From NCBI RefSeq assembly GCF_048771995.1, contig NC_133024.1:61710501-61774500 (forward strand): DNA of 64,000 nucleotides, in the 5' to 3' direction. Made by a program: the position numbers and the translations under genes. Below are positions 11,284 to 22,000 of the stretch, piece after piece (position 1 is the first letter of the stretch; the number at the start of each line of letters is the position of its first letter). The notes under the pieces are model-generated. The model was not told the DNA's origin. It saw only the letters and a list, made by a program, of their open reading frames with translations, and ran no database searches. The stretch comes from Taeniopygia guttata (lineage: Eukaryota > Chordata > Aves > Passeriformes > Estrildidae).

Positions 11284-14200
11284 TCAGTGTCTGAATCATA
11301 ATGAGGATATTTTGCAGTAACTTACTGCTGTGGATAAATGTATCAAGCACTTTAAACAAGTGTTGCTACTGTTCATTTCAAGCCAGCTCACAATCTGTAT
11401 ACTCATTCAACTTTTTTCTCTAAACAGTATACATCATTCTGAGCAGCTTCTATAAACAGACCAAGCTCTGCTTGCTATAGCAACACACCTCCAATAAGTG
11501 GATTTTCTGGCTGATTAAACAGAGGAACGATAACATTTCTTAGATCTAGCATACTTGTGTCAATAAATATCTGTTTGTGCTAATCCCACAATAAGGTCCT
11601 CAAACATTCTTAGGGTGCGAAGGATGCACCAAAAGCAGGCAGAAAGGGATAATGACAACAATGATCACAACTGTATGTAAGCAGGGGCTCTCCCAGTACA
11701 GACAAAAAAAAATATAGTGGAAAAAAGTTCTTACCTTTCATCTGAGGTTTCTCCAGTTTTGATACCTATCTCTAGATAGGTGGGCTAACTCTGACATAAA
11801 CTAATTAAGTAGTCCAGATGGATGCTAGTCTGTTTCTCTCCATTTAGTAAAAAAAGACACTATATAATCAGATTGAAACTACACATTTACAGTATAAAGC
11901 TAGGAGATATGAATCCCATGGTTTCTGTGGGTGTGCCATTTTCCCATCTAATTCAGCTTTCTTCCTTTTCTGTCTCTTACTGCTATTTGACCTGACATAC
12001 TGGCAAACTCTGGAACTCAGTAGGTATTTCTATTATGGCCAAAAACTATAATTGTTACCTATAGGTGCACAAGGTGATGCAACCTTGTTCAGTGCACAGG
12101 ACAAAGTGATTTCTGTTATTTTTCTGTTATAGAATATTTTTCACCATTGCTTGAGTGCTTTTAAATGAATACTGTTAATTTCCTTAAAATGGACTATTTT
12201 AAATAAGAGAAACACTTGCTTAGACAAATGCTGTCATGAACAACAATTTAAAGTAATTATTTTTCAGTCTGACAGATTGACTTGAAATTTCAGTTAGAAA
12301 TTCAAATGTTTTATAGGTTTGCAATGTTAGTATGTGTCCTTTCAGGTCAATGTCATCTCTGTGTCTGGCCGCCATATTTCAATTTGTTTTTATGCCACAT
12401 ATGCTTTGTTTTGAATAAAACCAAACAAAGTGATATTTTGGCCTGTGATTAACTTACAGCAGTATTTTAAACAAGATAACTTAAAATTGATCGTAATTAT
12501 AATGGTACATCCTCTAGTTACATGTATCACTAGGCCTTCTACTGGCATTAAATGTAACCCTTGCATACCTATATACAGGTGATCCTCAAATGTGCAGAGC
12601 AATGGATTTAAAGCGATGCATGTAAATGCTTGAACCACTGAAGCATAAAGTAAATAAACTTGGCCCATATTTGTTGAAACAGTGTAAAATGAAACATAAT
12701 TATGTGGAAATAATTTTGTCTTTTACACAACAACCTCTTCTTAACAATTAATCATACTTCTTTCTATACAGTCTATTTTTTCTTGCTCTGAGAAAAACTT
12801 AAAATTGCTTTCACTTACAGCTACTGTAGGGTAGAAGGAAGGAGTAAATTCTGCAGCTGAAGGTGGACAAGAGGTAGCATTTCTTTGGCACCAAAAGTAA
12901 TTTTTGCTTGGAAAAGGGGATGCTTGCATTTGCACAGATATTTGCATTACAAGAAGCAGGCCTAGCAGAAATGAATGAACAGACAGCACATAGGTGAAGT
13001 CTGAATGCAAATCAAATGGCCCTGAAATGTGGAAAACAATTGTCCTCAGATTAGGGTTAGGTTTAGTCCCATATTGGATGCATTTAACTTTCTGGATTTA
13101 ATGAGTCATATGGACCCAAATGAGAATACCCATGTGCATGAAATTAAGATTTGAGTATTTAAAATGATATCACCACAGCAGTTCAGATCAGTCTAGTGTT
13201 TTAAACATCAGCATTTTCTTTCAGGGAGACACCACTACAGTTTAAAAGTGTTGGCAAGCCTGAAGGTAAAGTATTTAATTCTTAAGCAAATAAGAGTATC
13301 ATCAGTTCTTGACAGAAATCCCTAATTAGTTTATCTTTTGCTTATAATGATATAGTATATCCTCTGTTTATAAAGGGGAACAGTATATATCAAGTGTGGA
13401 TGAGTAACAACAGAAAGTTTTAAATATTTAATACATATAAATTACTGCATAATTTGTATTCCAAAACTGATGTCATTCTAGTGCCTTATCCAGGCCTATT
13501 TGAGAATTTCCATTTGGGGCATTTCAAAGTATCTGAGAAAAACATTTCTATCTGAAGGTTCCTGGAAAAGGACATTATAGGTCCCAGGGCCAATATACAT
13601 CTAGAGATTGTGGGAGTTGCTCATAAATCAAAAGAAATGAATGGCTGAAATGTCCATTCAGCTCATTTGATGGTAGGAGTACTCAGCAACTCTGAAAATT
13701 AGTTTGCTTACCAGGTGCCTAAATAAGGATAGATTGTGCTTTGAAAAATGTGAGCTTAATAAGTCAGTTTTGTAAACATACAGCAACGTTTGCTACAACA
13801 TTTCCATCACATACTACAGTCAGGGAGGAAATAGGAGGTCTGGAACAACTGCAGCTTATGCTTCTAGACTTGATCCTGACACATGTTGCGTCTGGAGGCT
13901 GGCAGACTTGGATTCCTGGCTTTTCCAGAGCTTTATAAATCTCAGTGGTGCACAACATGCTATGAGTCGCCATTTTCAGGACTAGAAGCCAAATGTTATG
14001 GAGAACCCTTTTTTCCACATGGAAGGCTTTCCTTCTAGGAAGGTTTCAAACACAGCAATCGGCTCTGTTCTGCTCTTCCAGCAGTTTTGTACAGTGGAAC
14101 TGGTGAGCTTCTTTCTCTCTTTGCTAACTCAGGTAGCGAGAAGAGTTTTACAAGACCCATCAGTGAGCATTGCAATCCAGGCATACGCCACAGCAAATTG

Positions 14201-14787
14201 CAATCACTGAGAGCAAGTGATTTCTCTGGGGACTTCAAAACACATGGTGCAGTGCGGTCTTTGGCACTTAAATCTTGCCTTACTTCAATCAGATGAAAAA
14301 AAGTCAGAAAAATTAAAATAAAACAAATTTAGATTAATGTAATCTCAGTGATGAAGGTATATGCTCAAACTTCAGGAAATTATTTTTTTAGCATTACATC
14401 AACTCAGCTGTTTTGCATATGCTGGCCTTGGTAGTTCTGCTCTATTTTGGGGAATAGATGTTAGTATGTTTTTAATATTTGTTTCATATCTCTGAGATTT
14501 ACAATTGAAATGTATACTTTAATACTTTTGATAACATAATATTTATTCCTAAATCTCTGGGAAGGTGGCCATCAATCCGGTCTTGTGCGGGTAAAGCCAA
14601 GTCTATGTACATATATGTACAAGTGCAAGAAAATGTGCATTTTGTGTTGTGGCTATGGCTTCTCAGTGCGATCTGGAGGTAAAGAAGCTATTTACCTATG
14701 TTGTACACATGACCCACACAGCTGGCAGGATGACAACTATGAGAGAACTGTGGCTCTGCCCTCAACCAGCCTTGTAGGACTGAGGTT

Positions 14788-14950
14788 CCACTGAATGGCC
14801 AAGGCTGGCAGGCACCTCTGGAGAGGGTCTAGTCCAGCACCCTTCTCAGGGCTACAGCTACGGTGGCTGCTCAGAGCAACACTCAGCCTGGTTTTTGATA
14901 CTCTCCCGATAGACATGCCACAGTCATTCATGACAAGTTGCTCCGCTAAA
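14788..14950 (-). mobile_element. CR1 LINE fragment (3' part)
   Basis: The + strand phrases GGCCAAGGCTGGCAGGCACC, then GTCTAGTCCAGCACCC and CAGAGCAACACTCAGCC, match the antisense of the CR1 3' untranslated region. The fragment is short, diverged and truncated, with the LINE pointing to the minus strand. Confidence 0.75.
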
Positions 14951-15049
14951 GACACATTTTCTTATGTTTAAATGGAATTTCTTTCAGTCTGCACTGTTTG
15001 TGTCAAGCCCTGCCACAGTTAGAAAGAACTAACTACTACAGTACTGACA

Positions 15050-15684
15050 TGTCATGAGATAGAACAAGATGTTACTGGAGAATGGGAACATACAGAGGTT
15101 GGGCAGCACTTGTCTTGGAGAAACACCCTTGTTCCAGTTCCTGGAGATGAACATAACACAGTACAGTTTAAGCACGGGAATGATGAAGCTAGGAGACAAG
15201 CCTGGACTGTAGAGGGGGATCAAGACCACCCAAGCCCTCCAAAGGCCTCTGACCCATTTCCAGAATGATCAGACTGCACTTGGTAACTAAATTACACGGA
15301 AAGTGAGAAGCATGTCTTCAGGGTGGAGAAAGCCTATCCATAAGCAGGTCCCCCTCCCAAGCCTGGGCAGAGACCCCTAGGACCGTGAGCTAGATCAATG
15401 CTGGAATCAGGACTGGTGATCTCTTTTCCTCTCTCTCTTTCTCTCTGCCCCTCTTTAACTCATCTCTTCCTTTCTCTCTTCCTTTTCAACCTACCCCTAT
15501 ATCCAAAACCCACTCCCGTGCTCTTACACAGTAGGTCAGGGACTAACAAAACAACTTCCGCGCCAAGCGTGCAATTCACTAATAAAACTTTCTGATTGTT
15601 TGCGGACCGCGTGACTTCTGTCGCACCTTTGGACCACGAGCCTTTAGGAACCTCGGGGGCCCCCTACTCCCTGCGGAGGGGACA
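15050..15684 (+). mobile_element. Solo LTR of an endogenous retrovirus ending at the RNASEH2B CpG island
   Basis: The sequence has the layout of a sense-oriented LTR: a unique U3-like part, a pyrimidine-rich block at 15418-15489, an AATAAA signal at 15581-15586, and a downstream U5-like part with TGATTGTTTGCGGACC and GTGACTTCTGTCGCACC. These phrases resemble a songbird LTR family I remember. The 3' end is placed at GGGGACA (15684). The 5' end is uncertain; TGTCATG at 15050 is preferred and TGTCAAG at 15001 is possible. No primer-binding site or internal gene follows, so it is a solo LTR. Its 3' end lies about 240 bp before the RNASEH2B start codon, reading toward the gene. Confidence 0.65.
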
Positions 15685-15873
15685 TCCCGCCCGCCGGAGT
15701 CCCGCGGGGCGAGGGAGAGGAGACACTTTGCCGCCGGCACTCCCTTCCGCCGCCGCTGCGCCGCCCGCTCCCCGCGGGTGCCGGGAAGGGAAAGGGGAAG
15801 AGGCGGAGCGGCGGCACAGCCCGACTCATGGCCGCGCCCCGCCGCCGCCCGGCCGCTTCCCGGCCCGCCCCGC

Positions 15874-15884
15874 CCGCCATGTTG
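15874..15884 (+). promoter_or_regulatory. YY1-type site with an embedded upstream ATG
   Basis: CCGCCATGTTG fits the YY1 consensus in the orientation commonly found at or just downstream of vertebrate start sites. Its ATG (15879) has G at -3 but is 47 bases before the coding ATG and in another frame. If transcribed, it opens a frame overlapping the RNASEH2B start. Confidence 0.6.
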
Positions 15885-15925
15885 CGGCGGCGGCGGGAGC
15901 GGCGGGATCGCGGGGCGCTGGGAGC

Positions 15926-16007
15926 ATGCGGGGCGCACGGAGCGGGCCGGGCGCGGAGCGGCGTCCCGCGGGCGCGCACCCCGCGCAGTGGGTGCTCATT
16001 GCCCCAG
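15926..16007 (+). CDS. RNASEH2B: RNASEH2B coding exon 1
   Basis: The exon encodes residues 1-27, starting MRGARSG and ending QWVLIAP, plus the first base of Glu28. The donor is CCAG|GTAACC, phase 1. The GC-rich, Arg/Ala/Pro-rich leader is poorly conserved with the human MAAGVD leader, but WVLIAPE aligns with human HVFLVSE at the start of the barrel domain. The exon lies wholly in the CpG island. Confidence 0.9.
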
Positions 16008-19000
16008 GTAACCCGGCGGGGGCGGCTCTGCCGCAGCGCCGAGCTCCCCGCCCCGCCGGCAGGCTCGGGCAGGAGGCGGGCGATCGTCCCCGGGGCCTGG
16101 GCAGGTGCCGGGGCTGCCGCGGGCGGCCGGGCCCCGCCCGGGGGTGCTAAGGCCGCTTTGAGGCACGGCCTCTACACGAGGCCCCGCACGGTTCCTGCCC
16201 TCCCCCTCCAGGGACCCCGTTTCCCTCGCTGGATCAGTGCATTTAATTTATATCTGTCGTTAGGGTTTTGCCAAGGGCTCTTGCCGCCGGTGTCCCTGAT
16301 GGGGTCTCGCTGTCCCCTCCTCGGAGCTGGCGGGCCGCCTTGCCTCCATCCCTTCATTCCCTTCCTGCAGTTTTTGAAGGAAACGGTTCAGTGCCCTAAG
16401 CCACAGCTCTCAGACAGACTCCAGTCCTAAGCCAGAGTGAGATCTGAGCTCCCGAAAGTGCAGCAGCAGAGCTCCACATGGCAGCTCTGCAGCTGCGATA
16501 TCCGCTGTGTTGTGGAGGCTTCCTCTCTCCCATGCCGCTCTGAATCAGTGGAAGGATGCCATTGCTCCTTACATGTATTTCTGTCTAGTATCAGGTTTAA
16601 ACAAACAGATCACAAAATGTTTAGCTGTTAAAGAGTGAAAACAGGATGTGAGTGAAACAGGGTGTGTTCAAATGCCAAGAGGAAGGAGACAGCTGTCTTT
16701 TTCTAATTTGGTTTTTAAGGAAATGCAGCCTCCATGATTATCTGTTGGCCAGCTTTGTGATGTGGTTATTTCCTAACTCGTCCATAACTGGAGAGTGTTA
16801 ACAACCAAACCTGATAAAGAAGATGCGTTCTTTGGAGTAATTTAGTGAACTTTGGGTGTAGTGTGAGAAATGCTGTAAATGGCATCACTGAAGGAAAGGT
16901 ATAGAAAGAACTTTGTTCAGCAAAGGTTGAAAATAAGGCAGGAACTCAATCTTGAGACATGTGCCCATAAGAAACCAGGCTTCTCTAGTTACATGGGAAA
17001 CAGAAAACGCTGTTACGATTTCACTGATTCCTCTCTTCCTCTAGTTTTAACTTTTTGGTTCCACCCTTTGGTATCTGACATGCTTGATGCCTAAGGAAGG
17101 AATTTATAAAGTGAGGAATTCCTTTTTTTGATATTGACTCTATGAAGACTAGGATTTAAAGCTGAATCTTGTATCAGATGACTGGCTATGCCAACAGATG
17201 TCCATAGTGTGCAAATATTTACAAATATGCTTAGATTATGCATGAGTAGTCAGTTCTGTGCAGTAAGTTGAATTCTTCAGTAAGTGTTTGCAGGATTGGA
17301 GCCAGAGCTTGTAACTTTCATGAAGCCAGACAGTTTGTATTACCAGTTATGCCAGCACAGCTCTGACAAAATTTATATAGTACTCCAGACCTGTAAGAAA
17401 GTTTATTAAGCCTTAGTTGAACTTCAAAGCACATAGTGATTTTAAAAAACGTCTGTGGGTGATAAATTCAGAACTCCACAGCTGATGAGAGCCAGCCAAA
17501 CAAAACATTTCATGATTTTAGTTTTGTTTTAACATTATTTTCAGAAAAGCTTTTTTAAATTAACATGTTACTTAGCATGTTACTTTTCAGAATTTTGCGT
17601 TTCATAACTGCTCTGTTGAATGAATCTCAGAAATTTTTCATTGGCTGTTTAGCAGCATGTGTAGTAGGAAGACCTGATTACTTTCAGGAATGAAGATGGT
17701 TGCAGTTGGATTTAGAACAAAAATGTCCTTTGATGGCAAACTTCTGTTCATATGACAATCTCTATCTTCATAATACCTGTATGGCATTATGATACATACA
17801 TACCTAAAACCACTGGTACAGATAAGTGCAGGATCTGTTTCTGGGTGTGAGTTCAATGCCATTTGTTCCTGAATCTACTAAAAAAAGCTTGTCTGCTTTA
17901 ATATTGAAGGTTACAAAATTACTACTGATTTCCTTGTTTAAGTACACATTTATATACTGTTATATTGCATGGACAATGAATTGCTGCTCTGCCATTCAGA
18001 GCATGTGTGATGACTGACAGGTCAAATTTCAGTTTTATTTTTGATTTTGTACTTTTTATATTGGTTTCAGTGTTCTGGAAACAGCTCAGAAGCAAGGAAT
18101 CTCTTCTGTCAGGTAGAACTGAGCATGTTCTTTGTTGAAGTCATGATTCTGGCTAGAGGAACGCAGTCAGAGTGAGTTTTTTACCAATGGTGTGAACTGT
18201 TTTTAGAGGGACAGACTGTCACTTTCTGTAGCAAAATAATTCTGATTAATTCAGTCATATTTCCAGTACTGTAAAAGTTTGGTAATTAGTGGTCCTCTCA
18301 TGCCTGCACATCACAGGACAGAGCTACAAACCATATGCTCAGCAGTTACTTTGCATGGTTTGTAGAGGTGAGTGAAGGTGGGGAGGGGAAGCAGGGTTGT
18401 CTGAGCCAGTCTTTGTCCTCATCAGCTCTTTTGCCACACCAAGACACTTGTGCTGTTTGGCACAGGAGCATGGCACAAAGGGGAGTCCAAGTAGGAAGGG
18501 AAAAGGAGTGCCTCAGCCATATCTGATATGACTGCTAAGCAAGTCTGCTCTTCTGGGTGAGATTGCAATTTTTACGTTTAGAGCTGGTAGCCTGCCCTTG
18601 GCCTGGTGAGAGGTCTTGTGCTGGTGTTTCTACTGATACTTGCTTTTTTCCATGAAGACAGGACGATTTGACATGCAAATACAACCATATTTTTGCTTTA
18701 TTTTTGTGAGTCAAATGGTTCCTTGGTTAGAGATTGAGCCACCAAGGACAGGACAAAGAGGGAAGCCAGAAGTGGTGCGAGAGGAGTTAGGAAGTGCTGC
18801 TCAGACAGGGTGAGAAGAGGGTGGTAACCATATTAATCACTCCAGAAAGGCTGGAAGCTGCTGATGTACATTGTGCAGCCTTATTGGGGATGTGTAGTGA
18901 AAGGTTGAGAAATGGATGTGAGTGGCCAGGAGAGAAAACAGTGAACAATCAGGAAGAGGGTAGATGGAAGGATTGGTTGTTGTGGAGGAAGGTGAAAGGA

Positions 19001-22000
19001 CAGAGAATTTGGTTGTGTTGGTAGTGGTAGAGCTGTGTATGCTGACCTTGAAATAGAGTCAGCTCTTCGGGCTGTTTCTGCAGTTGCAGATTAACTGTGT
19101 AGTGGATATACAGGCACCAGATTTAGCCTGGGGCAGGCTCGGCTCAGAACTAGCAGTTTATTAGTTCAAGTGCTGTGCCATGTTAACACATCTCTGCTGT
19201 TTCCAGAACCAGCTTTGCAGTGCAGCTGCTTTCAGACAGTGTCTGAACTAATGAGTCCTGATGGACCAAGCTGGCTCTGTGTAGACCCACTTGGGTGTTT
19301 CTGTGCTGTGCTCCATGTTCCAGGGGATTTTATTAGCTTGGCTGGAAATCTGGATGTGAGCTTGCTTTGTGCAGAGTAGTTGACGTCAATGGTTAAGAAG
19401 ACCTCCTGAATCTGGAGTTCTGGAGGAATCATGGTACAGAGAGACCAAAGTGCTAACAAGTCCTGAAGAACCACAAGGCCTTTGCTGGTGGATGGCTGAG
19501 TTTCCAGATAGTGCTTTCCTGCATTTCTAGTGGAAGTTGTATCCAAACTTTTTACCTGTGAGAATGTAGAAATGCCTGTACTGTCTTTCTGTTGTTGGTC
19601 TAGCTACTGAAAAGGTACAAGAGAAAGATAGTAGCTCTTGGGGATTAAACCTTGGCTCTCTCACAGCTACAAAGTTACTAATGATGTGCTTTATCAGAGC
19701 AAATTCTGTCTGTATTTACTGAGTATCCATGTACTTTAAAAAAAATACTGCTACTTTTTAATGTGAATGTAGGAAATTTTTACCTGCCTTTTTGAACTGG
19801 GCCTGTGGAACTACCATTTTTTATGTGCTCTCTGTAAATCATCAGAGCTAGAAGTTATGTTCCTGACTGAGAAGTATTGCTGAGACTCAGCAGTATTTTA
19901 GGGCTATCTAAATCTAAAGATTTTTAATTTTAGGGCTATCTAAATCTAAAGGCAGAGTTTTGGAAAACTCTCAAATACTGTGGTAAAGTCACTGTGTCTG
20001 ACATAGATGTGATCTGAGCTCTGTAGAACAAATAAATATTCTTACGCAATGGCTTCAAACCGGTCTTACCAAAATCACACTAGCTGCTTAACAAGATTGG
20101 TGTGAAGGACAGTCTCTTTTTCAGTATTCCTCAAGGATAGGTGTTATGTCAGAACTGAAACTATTTATATCCTTCACTGGTTTTAGCAAAGAGGTCAGGA
20201 ATTGAAGGCAGTTTTTAAAGTGTGATGTTCCACTCTACACCTAAAGTTAAGACTGCTGTATTTAATATGTTCTGTCTTTGTCTGTATTAGGAAAATAAGT
20301 AGGGGTTAGCTGCATGCTGAAAATTATTGTCAGCCTTTATTTTTCTGAGCTAGACAAGTTTAGCTGAGCACATTTTTTCAGTCTGCTGTTTTCTTAAACA
20401 GTAAATTGATTAGCTCTTTTATTGTTTTATGGGAACTGCCATATGAATAGAACTGGAAGGGTTGCAGTGGGGGAGGGAAATTTAACAATCCTATTATTTT
20501 TAGGAATTACTTATTCAAAATAAAAGGAGCAGTTTCACATTATACTTGGCAAATTGTTTGAACAAATCTCATATATGCCAAAAGTCAAATAGAGGCAGAA
20601 ATAAATGGACTGTGATGCCAAACTATGGGGCATCAGCACACATTAAATTAATCCTCCATCCTTTCAGTTGAGACTAAGGAACTTTTGTCTCCATGCAGTA
20701 ACCGAGGAAGTATTTGACTTGAAAAGTCAAGTCGTGAGAGAAGGTGTCGTAGCAAAAGAAGCTGTGGAATACTTAATTTGTGAAAGTGGTTTGCTTTAAA
20801 AACAGAAGTAGACTGGTTTTGCATTAATTTTTTTTCCATCCTTGCACTTTGATACAGGCTTTCACTTAGCGTTTTTTTAAAAAATCAGTTTATCTGCTAC
20901 GAAATAGATCACACTGCTGGCCTGTTAGGGTGCTTGAATCAAAAATTGTAATGAGTGTCGAAATTAAGCAAAATAATTGAACATTAATAATTTCCAGAAT
21001 AATCTAGGTAAAGAACTTGGAAATAATGTTTGCAATGAACAAATATGTATTTTTTTAATACCTGAGTCAAAACATCAGAAAACCTATATAAAATAATTGC
21101 ACATATTTATATACCTTTTTAATAAGGTGAATGTGAATATGCTTATTTTAGAAATTAGCACTCTGTGTGCATATTTTACTAAACCTCCCCCTAAACTGGC
21201 ATTTGCATCTCCTGAACAAAGCCTTTTGCCTGCAGGTAATTTGCACTCTTTCTTACATGTCATCTACTAAAAGGCATACTGAGCTCTGCTGTGAATAAAG
21301 CAGATATAACTGGCAAGCTAAGGAGCCAGAAGGAAGCATAGCAAATAAAATAACTGAAAAGAGATGTTTTAATGTGTAACACCATCTCCCACTTCTGCCT
21401 TCTGCCATCTGGCTTGGAAGAGACCAACCTATGCCAACTTAGGCCTCTCTGCATATGGGAATAGGGCTGATTCAGCCAGTAATACAGCTGCACCAGTGCT
21501 GACCCTATAAATATTGAGAAGGGAAGTCTGTAGTTTTTATCCTTTCAAGTGATAACCAGTTCTTGAACTTCTCAAGACTGACCTCCCCTTTATTCAGCTG
21601 AAACTCGGCATGTTCTGCCAAGCGTCTTGACTTCAGTAATGGATGAATTAGCGTCCATTGCCACTAGTGAGTCCATGAACATAGGGGTTTTTTGGCTAAG
21701 AAGTGAATTGTGCCAGCATAAGGGGAAGCCAAAAGATGCTCTCAGGCTTAAGTCTTAAAATTTAGCTGTATTGCCTAGCTGTGTCTTGGAGAAAAGACCA
21801 TTCAAACTGTCAAGTTTCTTTCTGAAGTTGTGGTCAAGATAGAAAACCGTACCATTTTTAGATACTGTGATTTATTTTAGAGTATTGTAAATTATGTCAC
21901 ACTGAACATTGTTTCTTTAGGGCACCAAATAATAAATGCCATTACCAAACTGATTATCATTCTGTCTTTTACAATGGACCTGGCCAAAGTCCCCTTACAG

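Larger units (their letters stand above)
10350..14787. other. Intergenic region with simple repeats, no gene recognised
   Basis: Apart from the tandem duplication at 10755-10813 and the G/T-rich tract at 11136-11283, listed separately, I see nothing definite. The minus-strand frame 12741-13010 has a hydrophobic N-terminal stretch but no homology I recognise and no supporting splice or promoter context. Confidence 0.55.
15600..16240 (+). promoter_or_regulatory. RNASEH2B: CpG-island promoter of RNASEH2B
   Basis: About 640 bases are very GC- and CpG-rich, in contrast to the AT-rich flanks, and contain exon 1. No TATA box is seen at a suitable distance before the start codon. GC-box-like CCCGCCC motifs occur around 15686 and 15865-15877, and a YY1-type site lies at 15874-15884. 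An ETS-type ACTTCCG lies just upstream at 15554-15560, inside the adjoining LTR. This fits a TATA-less housekeeping promoter. The transcription start was not determined. The upstream edge of the island overlaps the U5 end of the LTR. Confidence 0.85.

Noticed and set aside
11168..11359. Lys/Gln/Pro-rich minus-strand frame
   Set aside because: A translation of the G/T low-complexity tract.
12741..13010. 89-codon minus-strand frame with signal-peptide-like N-terminus
   Set aside because: No homology recognised, no promoter or splice context, and the hydrophobic stretch is easily produced by AT-rich DNA.
15579..15979. Minus-strand frames across the CpG island as a divergent gene
   Set aside because: The composition is Arg/Ala/Pro/Gly-rich as expected from GC-rich DNA, with no domain and no supported splice sites. 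A divergent non-coding transcript is possible but not visible from sequence.
15828..16430. 200-codon + strand frame across the CpG island
   Set aside because: It is a GC-rich shadow frame. Spliced to exon 2 it gives the wrong frame, and it runs past the well-supported exon 1 donor.
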